53,224 nt of DNA, taken from an uncultured Blautia sp. (GTDB taxonomy: Bacteria > Bacillota > Clostridia > Lachnospirales > Lachnospiraceae). This document shows positions 30,699-39,421 of the stretch, one piece after another (position 1 is the first letter of the stretch; every line of letters starts with the position of its first letter). The translations under genes were made by a program, and so were the position numbers. Location: assembly GCA_937893675.1 (NCBI GenBank), contig CALBGI010000036.1, positions 1 through 53,224 of the forward strand, written 5' to 3'. The notes beneath the pieces were generated by a model. It saw only the letters and a list, made by a program, of their open reading frames with translations. It was not told where the DNA came from and did no database searches.

Positions 30699-31367
30699 AT
30701 GTTTGAAGTATTGGTAATTGAGGATGACAAAGAGATACAGCTTGTTTTGAAAAACTATCTGGAAGAGGAGGGGTATGCCGTACGTCTGGCACAAGACGGA
30801 GTGGAGGGACTTGCGGCTTTTCGCGAAAAAGAAGCAGATTTGATTTTGTTGGATGTGATGCTCCCCAAAATCGATGGCTTTGCTGTACTGGAGCTGATTC
30901 GAAAAGAGTCTCAGGTTCCGGTGCTCATGGTGACGGCCAGAGACAGCGTGGAGGATCAAATCCGCGGGTTTGAACTGTTGGTGGATGATTATATCACAAA
31001 ACCCTTTGACATGCCCGTACTTTTGTGCAAAATTGCGGCAGTGTTAAGACGTGTGGGAAAATACATGGGAGACGGGATGCTTCACTATAAAGATTTGCTT
31101 TTGGATGAAACCGGTCATCGGGTATTTCTTAAAGGAAAAGAGCTTGAGCTTACCCAGAAGGAGTTTGAGCTGCTGCGGGTATTTCTTCATAATCCGGGAA
31201 GAGTGTTTACACGTCAGGGGCTTTTGGATTCTGTGTGGGGGATGGACTATTTTGGGGATGAGCGGATTGTGGATACCCATATCAAAAATCTTCGGAAAAA
31301 GTTGGGGACAGATGATATACAAACTGTTCGTGGTGTAGGATATCGTGTGGAAAGACAGAAAGGTTGA
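30699..31367 (+). CDS. OmpR/PhoB-family response regulator
   Basis: 222 residues. The receiver domain (1-120) shows VIEDDKEIQ (acidic pocket), ILLDVMLPKIDG (phospho-acceptor Asp), MVTARDS (Thr) and YITKPFD (Lys). The C-terminal winged helix contains ELTQKEFELLRVFLHNPGRVFTRQGLLDSVWG and DTHIKNLRKKLG, ending TVRGVGYRVE. The ATG at 30699 has GGAGG 5 bp upstream and gives the normal family start. The frame continues directly into the sensor kinase gene. It probably activates its own operon and the secreted-protein gene at 32993 through the shared promoter motif. Confidence 0.95.
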   Translation: MFEVLVIEDDKEIQLVLKNYLEEEGYAVRLAQDGVEGLAAFREKEADLILLDVMLPKIDGFAVLELIRKESQVPVLMVTARDSVEDQIRGFELLVDDYITKPFDMPVLLCKIAAVLRRVGKYMGDGMLHYKDLLLDETGHRVFLKGKELELTQKEFELLRVFLHNPGRVFTRQGLLDSVWGMDYFGDERIVDTHIKNLRKKLGTDDIQTVRGVGYRVERQKG

Positions 31368-31369
31368 GG

Positions 31370-32893
31370 ATGAAAAAAGAAAACAGACAGAAAAATCATG
31401 TTTGGATAAGCAGAAGTTTGACGGCGAAGATTTTTCTTCTCACGATGATGGTTTTGGTGTTTATCGGATTGCTGACCTGTGGGATGATTGCCTCTTTTCT
31501 TTCGGTAACCTATGAAAACCGTCTGGAAAAAGGACTTTTGAAAAGTGCAAAAAAGCTGGCCGGTGAACTTGAGGAATATGAGGATGTATATGAAACGCAG
31601 AATGCGCTTGCGCTGTTTGCTGCGGCACAGGAGGCGCAGGTGGTTCTGCTGGATTCTGACGGGGAAACTGTTTTTTGGGAAGGGACAGCGGAGGCAGAAG
31701 CCATGGCAGAGGATGTGGTGGCCCAAGAAGAAGGATATATCACCTATGAGTTTCCCATAGCGACAGAGAGCGCTTATGCAGGGAGTGTGGCTTCTGTATC
31801 TGAAACAGGTCAGAAATTTGCAATGGAGAACTATCCGGTGAAGATTGGAGAAGAAACTTATCGGCTGTATGTGCTGGGAACCATGCGGTCTGTGAACCAG
31901 GCTATGGAGATTTTGCGACAGATTTTTCCTGGGATTGTGTGTGTGATTGGTCTTGTGGCATTTTGTTGTGCTGCAGCGGCTTCCATTTATTTGACACGCC
32001 CGATTATGAAGCTGAGTCGTATTTCAAAAAAGATGGCGGCTCTTGATTTTGGGGAGAAGTGTCAGGTGGGCCGCAGGGATGAGATTGGTTTGCTGGCGCA
32101 AAGCCTCAACGAGCTTTCTACAAATCTGAACAGAGCGCTTCTGGAATTAGAAGAAACCAATCAAAAGCTGCGCTCTTTTTTTGCGGCGGCTTCTCATGAG
32201 CTGAAAACTCCGGTGACGATCTTAAAAGGCCATCTGGGCGGCATGTGCCAACATTTGGCGGTATATGAGAAGAATCAGGAGGAATACCTGAAACGTTCCT
32301 ATGAGGTAGCAAACACACTGGAAGGGATGATAGGAGAAATTCTGGCGGTTTCCAGAGTGGAATCCGGAGCCTGGGAGCCTTGTATGAGCCGTGTGGATCT
32401 GGCAGAGCTTGTGCGTATGCAGGCGGCGGAGCTTCTGGAGCTGATGGAGCAGAAGGGGATGCTGTTTGAGGCGGAGCTTCCGGAGCATCTTTTCTGGCAG
32501 GCAGATAGAGAAATGTTGATAAAGGTGCTGAGAAATCTTCTGGTAAATGCTATCCGCTATTCCCCAGCCGGGGCACATATTTTACTCACTCTGGAGGAAA
32601 CAAAAGGAAACGCCTGCTTTTGGATTGAAAATTCCGGCGTGCATTTGTCAAAGGAGGCTTTTTCGCATTTGTTTGAGCCCTTTTACAGAGTGGAGGCTTC
32701 CAGAAACCGGGAATCCGGAGGAAGCGGGCTGGGACTTTATATTGTGAAAATGATATTGGAGCTGCACCGGGGCGTCTGCGGCGCGGAAAATTCCAGAGGC
32801 GGTGTAAGAGTATGGTTTCGGCTTCCAAAAAACGGCGCAGATGTTTCAGAAGAATCTGCGGCAGCTTTTGATATCTATGAAAATTACATATAA
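31370..32893 (+). CDS. Membrane sensor histidine kinase
   Basis: 507 residues. The first membrane helix (~20-45, IFLLTMMVLVFIGLLTCGMIASF) is followed by an extracellular sensor of about 140 residues with an acidic, Ala/Glu-rich stretch and the second helix near 185-207 (FPGIVCVIGLVAFCCAAAASIYL). Then come HAMP, HisKA with ASHELKTPVTILKGHL (phospho-His), and an ATPase domain with LRNLLVNAIRYSPAG (N box), FEPFYRVEA and GGSGLGLYIVKMIL (G boxes). The start ATG at 31370 lies 2 bp after the regulator's stop; AAAGG precedes it. The signal is unknown; proximity suggests it concerns the cell envelope and the secreted protein downstream. Confidence 0.94.
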   Translation: MKKENRQKNHVWISRSLTAKIFLLTMMVLVFIGLLTCGMIASFLSVTYENRLEKGLLKSAKKLAGELEEYEDVYETQNALALFAAAQEAQVVLLDSDGETVFWEGTAEAEAMAEDVVAQEEGYITYEFPIATESAYAGSVASVSETGQKFAMENYPVKIGEETYRLYVLGTMRSVNQAMEILRQIFPGIVCVIGLVAFCCAAAASIYLTRPIMKLSRISKKMAALDFGEKCQVGRRDEIGLLAQSLNELSTNLNRALLELEETNQKLRSFFAAASHELKTPVTILKGHLGGMCQHLAVYEKNQEEYLKRSYEVANTLEGMIGEILAVSRVESGAWEPCMSRVDLAELVRMQAAELLELMEQKGMLFEAELPEHLFWQADREMLIKVLRNLLVNAIRYSPAGAHILLTLEETKGNACFWIENSGVHLSKEAFSHLFEPFYRVEASRNRESGGSGLGLYIVKMILELHRGVCGAENSRGGVRVWFRLPKNGADVSEESAAAFDIYENYI

Positions 32894-32938
32894 ATCACAT
32901 AAAACCTTCAGACAGATCACAAAAAGACGGCGTATTCT
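32894..32938 (+). promoter_or_regulatory. Regulated promoter of the small secreted protein gene
   Basis: ATCACA at 32894, then CTTCA-N5-ATCACAAAAA (32906-32925) and a -10 TATTCT (32933-32938). The two ATCACA elements are 22 bp apart; the second is 17 bp before the -10, matching the layout at 30642-30674. Confidence 0.55.
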
Positions 32939-32992
32939 TTTCTTACAGCAGAGGACAAGCTGCTGAAAAGAAAAAGAACAGGAGTGATTTTT

Positions 32993-33526
32993 ATGAGGAA
33001 AAGACAAAAAACAGGGTTTCTTTTGGGTGTATGCGTGCTGAGTATGGGAATAGGAGCGGTGAATGCGTCTGCATATACCGTTGCAGTTCCGAAAAAAGGA
33101 GAAGAAGCGATGGAGCTTATCTGTCCGGAGTGCGGTGCGGCCATGGAGGTTCAGGAAGCAGCGGGGACAGAGCTGGCTGTGGAATCTGATGAGAACAGCT
33201 ATTATTACACCTGGGAAGGAGATGCCGAGAGTACAGTGGAGACTGTTGCAGAGGACAGCGCCGAAACGGTTAAGGACACAGAGAGAGAAAAAGAATATGC
33301 GGAAATCGGTATCACAGTAAGCAAGGACGGTACCTGGCTTTACGATGGAAAAGAAATCAGCTTTCTTCTGGATGAAGACCAGGGAGTTTACAGCAACGAT
33401 ACAGACGGGAAAGAAAAGCTTTATGTGTATGTTTTAAGAGATGCAGACGGAAAAGTAGAACAGGCTCAGGTGGTGGACGGAGGAGAGCTTATAGAACGTA
33501 TGGCAGAATTGGATAGCAAGGAATAA
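32993..33526 (+). CDS. Small secreted protein with CPEC motif, unknown function
   Basis: 177 residues. A signal peptide (1-27) ends near AVNASA. The mature part begins YTVAVPKKGEEAMELICPECGAAMEVQE, a CxxC pair like a zinc knuckle or redox site with only two cysteines, then an acidic linker rich in Glu/Thr/Val. A C-terminal region (EIGITVSKDGTWLYDGKEISFLLDEDQGVYSN...KLYVYVLRDADGKVEQAQVVDGGELIERMAEL) looks like a small beta-rich domain. I do not recognise a family. The ATG at 32993 has AGGAG 8 bp upstream. It lies 100 bp after the sensor kinase gene, behind its own promoter, which shares a motif with the kinase operon, so it is probably an output or accessory sensor of that system. Confidence 0.75.
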   Translation: MRKRQKTGFLLGVCVLSMGIGAVNASAYTVAVPKKGEEAMELICPECGAAMEVQEAAGTELAVESDENSYYYTWEGDAESTVETVAEDSAETVKDTEREKEYAEIGITVSKDGTWLYDGKEISFLLDEDQGVYSNDTDGKEKLYVYVLRDADGKVEQAQVVDGGELIERMAELDSKE

Positions 33527-33535
33527 GATTGGATG

Positions 33536-33588
33536 ATAAAAGAGACTGCAAACTTATGCGGAGGCGTAAGCGTGCAGTCTCTTTTTAT
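33536..33588. terminator. Strong bidirectional terminator
   Basis: AAAAGAGACTGCA/TGCAGTCTCTTTT stem with inner CTTATGC/GCGTAAG helix, T-run on the plus strand and A-run (T on minus) on the other side. It separates the secreted-protein gene from the convergent nitroreductase gene. Confidence 0.92.
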
Positions 33589-33625
33589 AACCAGTATAAA
33601 GAAGACGGTTTGTGTATGGATAATT

Positions 33626-34417
33626 CTATTTCCAGATTACGTTCGCCTCTTTTCGCGGCGCTGTTCTGGCGTAGGAAATGTTGGGATATCCAAGCAGCAT
33701 ACAAGCTTTGATGGTTTTTCCTTCAATGCCAAGCCAGGTTTTCAGGCTCTCATTTTCATCGGAAATTCTGGCGAGAAAGCCATTATAGAGAACACCAAGT
33801 CCCATGGAAACCGCCATAAGCTCCATATTCTGTGCGGCAAGTCCTGCATCCAGCGGCCAATCGGAGGTAATATAAACTACCACCGGAGCGTTTCGGAACA
33901 GATAGTCATCAGCTGCGTCCGCTTTTCGGCGGCGGTTAAAGGAAACGTAGGGGTACATTTCGTTGGAAATATTTCCGGCGTTGGAAACAGAGTATTCCTC
34001 AATAAAATCCCACACCTGCTGTTTGAGAAAAGAAAGTTCCTTTTGTACAAAAACAAAATGACAGTCCTGATTGTTTTTGGCTGTGGCGGTGTAGCGTCCT
34101 GCCTGCAGAAGCTTCTGAAGTTTTTCGTTTTCCACGGGCTGCGCCTTATAATCCCGGATACTCCGGCGAAATTTGATAGCATGAAGAAGATTGTCTGCAT
34201 TTAGTGTGAAAGTATCTTTGCAGTAATCTTCCACATCGGTCATATCATAGTCCGGGTTGGAGACTGCTCCCACAGGGCAGATGGCGGTGCAGTGGCCGCA
34301 GTAAATACAATCTTTGGAAATCGTGGCCTTTTTGTCTTTTAGGGAAAGACGATGAGAAATACAGTCGTTTACGCATTGACCGCAGCCAATGCAGAGTTCC
34401 TGGTTTATCTGGATCAT
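33626..34417 (-). CDS. Ferredoxin-nitroreductase fusion
   Basis: 263 residues. The N-terminal ~60 hold two 4Fe-4S motifs: CIGCGQCVNDC and CIYCGHCTAICP. An FMN-dependent nitroreductase domain follows, beginning FRRSIRDYKAQPVENEKLQKLLQAGRYTATAKNNQ, with the flavin-binding RSIRDY and ASN-like segment, and ending LGYPNISYARTAPRK. Electrons from reduced ferredoxin or NADH reach FMN and then an unknown nitro, quinone or enone substrate. The ATG at 34417 has GGAGG 7 bp upstream; an earlier ATG at 34432 overlaps it. It is divergent from the ferredoxin-type aldo/keto reductase with two good promoters between them. Confidence 0.92.
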   Translation of the reverse strand: MIQINQELCIGCGQCVNDCISHRLSLKDKKATISKDCIYCGHCTAICPVGAVSNPDYDMTDVEDYCKDTFTLNADNLLHAIKFRRSIRDYKAQPVENEKLQKLLQAGRYTATAKNNQDCHFVFVQKELSFLKQQVWDFIEEYSVSNAGNISNEMYPYVSFNRRRKADAADDYLFRNAPVVVYITSDWPLDAGLAAQNMELMAVSMGLGVLYNGFLARISDENESLKTWLGIEGKTIKACMLLGYPNISYARTAPRKEANVIWK

Positions 34418-34459
34418 AATGTTTCCTCCCAAAATAATGATTGCATAAGATTTTTATCT

Positions 34460-34488
34460 ATTATACCGTTACTACGCTTTTTTCGCAA
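34460..34488 (-). promoter_or_regulatory. Nitroreductase promoter
   Basis: Minus-strand TTGCGA (34483-34488), 17-bp spacer, TATAAT (34460-34465). Confidence 0.65.
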
Positions 34489-34505
34489 TGCTGTGTGGAA
34501 AGTAT

Positions 34506-34535
34506 TAGACATCATTTCCAGGGAAGAGTTATAAT
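34506..34535 (+). promoter_or_regulatory. Aldo/keto reductase promoter
   Basis: TAGACA (34506-34511), 18-bp spacer, TATAAT (34530-34535). Confidence 0.65.
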
Positions 34536-34573
34536 AGAAATATCGAAAACAAATATATGCAAGGAGAGGGACT

Positions 34574-35722
34574 ATGCGTTATCGGGAATTGGGAAATACA
34601 GGATTTATGGTAAGTGAAATCGGTATGGGCTGTGAGGGCTTTGTAGAGGACGAATGCCGGCAGACGAAGGTGCTGTTTGATGCAGCAGAAGAGCTTGGCA
34701 TCAACTATTTTGACCTTTATACCTCAGATCCTGCCATTCGTGCAAGTGTTGGCGATGCGCTTATAGGACGCCGGGAAAAATTTATCATTCAGTCTCATAT
34801 CTGTTCTGTCTGGAAGAACGGGCAGTACAAGCGCACCAGAGATATCTGTGAGGTAAAGGCTGCCATGGAGGAGATGCTGCGGCTTCTGAAAACAGATTAC
34901 ATAGATGTGGGAATGATTCACTATTGCGATTCCATGAAAGACTGGGAGACGATTCAGAATGGACCGGTGCTGGCTTATGCAAAAGAGTTGAAGGAACAGG
35001 GCGTTATTCGACATATCGGCCTGAGCAGTCATAATCCGGAGGTGGCGTTGGCAGCAGTGCAGTCAGGCAATATTGAGGTGCTGATGTTCAGCGTGAATCC
35101 CTGCTATGATCTGCAGCCTGCCAACGAGGATGTGGAAGAGCTTTGGAATGGAAAAAATTATGAAAAGCATCTGGTAAATATGGATCCATTGCGCCAGGAG
35201 CTTTATGAAACCTGTCAGAGAATGGGCGTGGGAGTAACGGTGATGAAAGCCTTCGGCGGAGGAGACCTACTGGATGAAAAACTGTCTCCTGCAGGAAAAT
35301 CCCTGACACCGGTTCAGTGTATTCACTATGCACTGAACCGCCCTGGTGTGGCAACAGTTTTGGCAGGAGCTCATTCGGAGGAACAGCTGAGAAACAGCGC
35401 AGCTTACGAAACTGCCTCAGAAGAGGAACGGGATTATGCAGCGGCATTTGCAGAATTTCCAAACATCAGCTGGGAGGGGCACTGCATGTACTGCAGCCAT
35501 TGTGCACCCTGTCCGCAGAAGATAGATGTGGCTTCGGTCACTAAATTTCTCAATCTTGCAAAAGCGCAGGGAACGTTGCCCGAGACTGTGCGGGAGCACT
35601 ACGAAGTTCTGTCGCATCATGCGAGTGAATGCATTACATGCGGCGCCTGTGAGAAGAGATGTCCCTTTGGTGTGAAGATTGTGGAGAATATGAAGGAAGC
35701 GGCGAAGGTGTTTGGGAAGTAG
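34574..35722 (+). CDS. Aldo/keto reductase with C-terminal 4Fe-4S domain
   Basis: 382 residues. The TIM barrel starts MRYRELGNTGFMVSEIGMGCEGF; active-site equivalents appear at INYFDLYTSDP (Asp, Tyr) and IIQSHI, with the ligand strands DYIDVGMIHYCD and IRHIGLSSHNPE. A ferredoxin-like tail holds CMYCSHCAPCPQ and CITCGACEKRCPFGV, two Cys clusters. This clade is common in anaerobes and may couple NADPH/ferredoxin to sugar or carbonyl reduction; the substrate is unknown. GGAGAGGG precedes the ATG. It is monocistronic, followed by a strong terminator. Confidence 0.93.
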   Translation: MRYRELGNTGFMVSEIGMGCEGFVEDECRQTKVLFDAAEELGINYFDLYTSDPAIRASVGDALIGRREKFIIQSHICSVWKNGQYKRTRDICEVKAAMEEMLRLLKTDYIDVGMIHYCDSMKDWETIQNGPVLAYAKELKEQGVIRHIGLSSHNPEVALAAVQSGNIEVLMFSVNPCYDLQPANEDVEELWNGKNYEKHLVNMDPLRQELYETCQRMGVGVTVMKAFGGGDLLDEKLSPAGKSLTPVQCIHYALNRPGVATVLAGAHSEEQLRNSAAYETASEEERDYAAAFAEFPNISWEGHCMYCSHCAPCPQKIDVASVTKFLNLAKAQGTLPETVREHYEVLSHHASECITCGACEKRCPFGVKIVENMKEAAKVFGK

Positions 35723-35762
35723 AAGAGGTAAAAGGTTAAGGATAAATACTGCATTATGTTTT

Positions 35763-35795
35763 AACGGAGAGAAGTGTTTAGCTTCTCTCCGTTTT
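35763..35795 (+). terminator. Terminator after the aldo/keto reductase
   Basis: Perfect 12-bp stem AACGGAGAGAAG/CTTCTCTCCGTT (35763-35774, 35782-35793) followed by T's on the plus strand. Its right arm overlaps the last codons of the convergent yesN-like gene. Confidence 0.9.
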
Positions 35796-37331
35796 TCGAT
35801 AAGTTCCAGGGCTGATACCTTCGCGCTCTTTGAATAGGCGACTAAAATATGATACATCACAATAACCGATCGCATCTGCAATATCTTTTAGATTCATATC
35901 AGTCGAAAGCAGAAGTTCCTTGGCTCGAGTAATGCGAAGAGAAATAATCATTTTAGTGGGCGAGAGCTTTTTAATCTTGGTGAATTGTGTAATCAGATAA
36001 ATGGGATGATATCCATGATTCTTAGCAAAAGCGTTAACGTCAATATCTTTGGAAAAGTTCGCAAGGATATGTTGATAAAGAGACTCAACAATATCATCAA
36101 TCTGGTTATCACCAAGAAAGTAGTTAGAATTGGTTAAAATATTTTCAATCAGTTGGCAGCAGTTGTCGAAAAATTCATCGTATGAAGTTGCTCGTGTTGT
36201 GATATGGAATAATTCGTTCAACGCAGTTTCTCTTAATGCATTTTCTTCAAATGAATTCTTTGAGGAAGAAATGGAACAACAAACTTCTGTAAGACAGCGA
36301 CGTGTTAAAGAAGTACATTCTACTTGACTCAAAGATTCTTTCATCCAGCTTTTGGTAAAATAGCGATACTGTTCTATAACAGATTCTACTCGTTGAGAGG
36401 TTAATGCTTTGGATAACATATCCCTTTCTGTTGGCGAAAGGGTATCGGTAATAATAATTGCCTTTCCGGGAAGAGCGTATAGTAATTGATTTTTCCCAAA
36501 TTGAATGAACTTTTGGAGATATTTTGTGGCAAATAAAAAAGCATCTCGAAAACTTTGATTATTTTCTGGTAAAGGGAGAACTGTCAGAGTAATAGCCATA
36601 TTGCTTGTATAAGTTTGCTGTTTTAAAAACTCATATAATTTATTAGAAGTCAATCCGTATTCTTCTGGATTTGCTGCAATTATGATTTTTGTGTTGGGAT
36701 AGTAGCTGTTTAAAATCCAAATATGTTGGTAACTTTTGGTAAATTCAGTATTCAGCACTTGTAATGTTTTGCTTTTACTGATGTGGCTGAGATAAGCATC
36801 CGATTCTTCGGGAAGTTTCTCAAGTAAAGGACCAAGTGTATATAAAAAAATCTGTAGATTCATATCTTGAGTTGTTGGAATATTTTCATGTGGATGGAAC
36901 TGCTGGAACAGAAGATCTTGAAAATACAGCCTATATTTGTCGTATTGAGACTTAAAAATGGTGTCACATAACGAAGACAAAGCCTCACGAAGTTCACTGA
37001 TACGGGGCGATTTTAAAAGATAGTGGTGTACACCTAATGTCAGAGCGGTTTGAGCATATTCAAATTCAGCGTAGCCACTTAAAATGAGATATTCTGCAGG
37101 GTAACCAATGGACTTCATATGTTCAACCAATTGAAGTCCTGACATAACAGGCATCTGTACATCAGTCATTACAATGTCGGGCCGTGCGCGTGAAAGGTTA
37201 TCAAGAGCTTCCTGCCCATTTGTGTAAGTTCCAGTAATACAAAGAGGAAGATCTATTCGTTTTACCAGCATAATAATACCCTGGAGTATTGCAGGTTCAT
37301 CTTCTACAATGATTAAGTTTAAGTTTTTCAT
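35778..37331 (-). CDS. yesN: YesN-type response regulator (receiver plus AraC DNA-binding)
   Basis: 517 residues. An N-terminal receiver (1-120) has LIIVEDEPAI (acidic pocket), DIVMTDVQMPVMSG (phospho-acceptor Asp) and HYLLKS (Lys). A long middle region of unknown fold and a C-terminal AraC domain follow: DIDVNAFAKNHGYHPIYLITQFTK and MNLKDIADAIGYCDVSYFSRLFKEREGISPGTYRK. The ATG at 37331 has AAAGGAGG 9 bp upstream, 4 bp after the kinase stop. With the YesM-type kinase it forms the usual sensor for extracellular oligosaccharides and should activate the divergent transporter/glycosidase operon, whose -35 is poor. The DNA is visibly A+T-richer than the genes to the left. Confidence 0.94.
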   Translation of the reverse strand: MKNLNLIIVEDEPAILQGIIMLVKRIDLPLCITGTYTNGQEALDNLSRARPDIVMTDVQMPVMSGLQLVEHMKSIGYPAEYLILSGYAEFEYAQTALTLGVHHYLLKSPRISELREALSSLCDTIFKSQYDKYRLYFQDLLFQQFHPHENIPTTQDMNLQIFLYTLGPLLEKLPEESDAYLSHISKSKTLQVLNTEFTKSYQHIWILNSYYPNTKIIIAANPEEYGLTSNKLYEFLKQQTYTSNMAITLTVLPLPENNQSFRDAFLFATKYLQKFIQFGKNQLLYALPGKAIIITDTLSPTERDMLSKALTSQRVESVIEQYRYFTKSWMKESLSQVECTSLTRRCLTEVCCSISSSKNSFEENALRETALNELFHITTRATSYDEFFDNCCQLIENILTNSNYFLGDNQIDDIVESLYQHILANFSKDIDVNAFAKNHGYHPIYLITQFTKIKKLSPTKMIISLRITRAKELLLSTDMNLKDIADAIGYCDVSYFSRLFKEREGISPGTYRKTERS

Positions 37332-37335
37332 GTAG

Positions 37336-39183
37336 CTAGTCCTCCTTTTGTAAAAGTGTATCCGGCCAGGATGCGGTTTGTTCCATAGATATGGGACAGG
37401 TGATTTCAACCAGACCTCCGGATAGGCTGCTTACACCAATTTTTATAGTGACTTGTGTAGAATAGCTGATAAATAATCGAGCGTAAGTATTAATAAGACC
37501 GATACCGGTAATCTGATTGACGAATTGTATGTTTGGGTTCTTAACGGATTGTTGAACAAGAGCAATATCTTTAAGAACGCGAGTTTCATCTTCGGCAGAA
37601 AAACCAATTCCATTATCTTCGATTTTTAGTGTCCAAGTATTTTTGTTCTGTTTTAAAGAAAATAAGATTAAAAATTTTTCTGCACTGCAGTTTTTGAAAC
37701 CGTGAGAAAAGCAATTTTCTATAAGTGGCTGCAAAATGAATTTAGGAACTAAAAATCCAGTAACAGAATCAGCAATATCCAATTTGTACTGTAGTTTATC
37801 CAGATATCGATATTTCATGAGGGTCAGATAATTATTCATGTATTTCAATTCACTGGAAATGGGAACGAGATCATGTTTTGAATCTACGCAGTATCCCATC
37901 ATGTGGGTGAGGCAGGAGCACATATCCAGAATTTCTGGAACTTCATGTTCTTCTCCTTTGAGGCCAATGAGGTAAAGTGTGTTGTAAAGAAAATGAGGAC
38001 TCACCTGAGCCTGAAGTGCTTTGTAGGAAACTTGAAGTTCTCGTATTTTTTGTTGCAGGAGTTCATCTTTTTGACGTTGGATACGTTCCATCATTTCTGC
38101 AAATACATGATTGAAAAGTTCTATTTCATCGGCATGACCAGAAAGCTGTATTCCGGTTTTTAAATTGTCCAGCTCCATATTTTCCATTTTGTGACGTAAA
38201 TCACGGACAGGTTTATATATTTGTTTGGAAATCAACAGAATCAGAAACAACATGGACAAAAGGAGAATAATACTTTGTGTAGCCAACAGTAGTATTTCCT
38301 GGGTTGCTTGTTGTGTGTAATAGCTTTTGGGGAGTAATGTATAAATTTTAAGGCCATATGCAGGAATGAAGGTAGGACGCATCAGGTAGGCATCCTGCCC
38401 TAATTGTACTGTGGTGACAGTGGGATTTTTTTGCTTAGTGGAAGAAGATAGGATTCCCAAATCGGAAAATTCTGGATTGGACAGATAAAACACCTGATCA
38501 TTTAAAGTTACAATAGAGATCACATGAAAAGTCTCAGCTCCGCTTTGAAAGATAGAATCCAATTCAGAACAAGGTTTTTGATATTCTACATAGCCAAGGA
38601 CATTATATTCGTCAGAAATTTTGCGGACATAAGAAAAAGTAGGGATGTCTGTCCGGCCAAAACGATCGAAATCAGTTTTGTTAATGAATTTATAAGCATG
38701 TTCGCCTTGGAAAGAGTCAAGCATCGAAATAGACTGTACTTCGTTACGTGAAAGCTGTGGAGCTGGGTATACATCCAACAATATGTAGTCGCCCTCAGCA
38801 GAAATAACATTGATACTATTTTGCGCAAGCTCTGGACCGAACATCTGTTGCATCATATTCATGAGCTGACGCCGTTGTGACTGGGCAATCTCAAAATAAT
38901 TATTTGATCCTTTATAATTGTCTGCATCTCTTAAAATATCAGTTGTCATATTAGCAACGGCTATATTTAAGGTGAGTCGTGACATTTCATCAAACATAAG
39001 TTGGAGCTGATTTGTATTTGTATCTGCATATTGTATCAAGATATCTTCTGAAGCTTTTCGTGCTGCAGAGATGCTGGTCTGATAGCGGATAGCGGTGAAA
39101 ACTGTGACTACAATGATTAGAAACAGGCAATTTGTAATTACCATTTTTCTCCAGAAATTTTTTTGGAGTCTGATTTTAAACAT
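37336..39183 (-). CDS. yesM: YesM-type sensor histidine kinase
   Basis: 615 residues. Membrane helix at 14-34, an extracellular sensor of about 250 residues (Cache-like, inferred), a second helix near 300 (SIILLLSMLFLILLISKQIY), then HAMP. The kinase core is of the LytS/YesM type: QVSPHFLYNTLYLIGL (phospho-His), FILQPLIENCFSHGFKN (N box), LKIEDNGIGFS and GIGLINTYARLF. GAGGAGG precedes the ATG at 39183. It is co-transcribed with yesN and divergent from the sugar-binding protein gene. The ligand is probably the same oligosaccharide the ABC importer takes up. Confidence 0.94.
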   Translation of the reverse strand: MFKIRLQKNFWRKMVITNCLFLIIVVTVFTAIRYQTSISAARKASEDILIQYADTNTNQLQLMFDEMSRLTLNIAVANMTTDILRDADNYKGSNNYFEIAQSQRRQLMNMMQQMFGPELAQNSINVISAEGDYILLDVYPAPQLSRNEVQSISMLDSFQGEHAYKFINKTDFDRFGRTDIPTFSYVRKISDEYNVLGYVEYQKPCSELDSIFQSGAETFHVISIVTLNDQVFYLSNPEFSDLGILSSSTKQKNPTVTTVQLGQDAYLMRPTFIPAYGLKIYTLLPKSYYTQQATQEILLLATQSIILLLSMLFLILLISKQIYKPVRDLRHKMENMELDNLKTGIQLSGHADEIELFNHVFAEMMERIQRQKDELLQQKIRELQVSYKALQAQVSPHFLYNTLYLIGLKGEEHEVPEILDMCSCLTHMMGYCVDSKHDLVPISSELKYMNNYLTLMKYRYLDKLQYKLDIADSVTGFLVPKFILQPLIENCFSHGFKNCSAEKFLILFSLKQNKNTWTLKIEDNGIGFSAEDETRVLKDIALVQQSVKNPNIQFVNQITGIGLINTYARLFISYSTQVTIKIGVSSLSGGLVEITCPISMEQTASWPDTLLQKED

Positions 39184-39421
39184 AAAGAATCCTCCTCGAG
39201 TAAATATCGAAAAAAGTATAGCAGATTTATTGTTAAAATGCCATGCCGAATTTGCAAAATTTACTAAAATATTAGGATGTATTAAAAAAGTACATATTCA
39301 AAATTAAGAAAATCCATTTTATTTTAAAATATTAATATATATAATATGAACAAATAAAGGAATAACTTCCGGAAAAAACTGGATGCTATTTCAAAAAATA
39401 TAATATGAAAGGAAGAAGAGT
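39184..39421. promoter_or_regulatory. Divergent control region of the carbohydrate locus
   Basis: A+T-rich. A plus-strand -10 TATAAT lies at 39340-39345 without a good -35 (TTTTAT at 39317), which fits activation by the YesN-type regulator. The 10-mer TAAAATATTA occurs at 39265-39274 and 39325-39334, exactly 60 bp apart, the second touching the promoter; given the base composition this may be chance. Confidence 0.4.
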
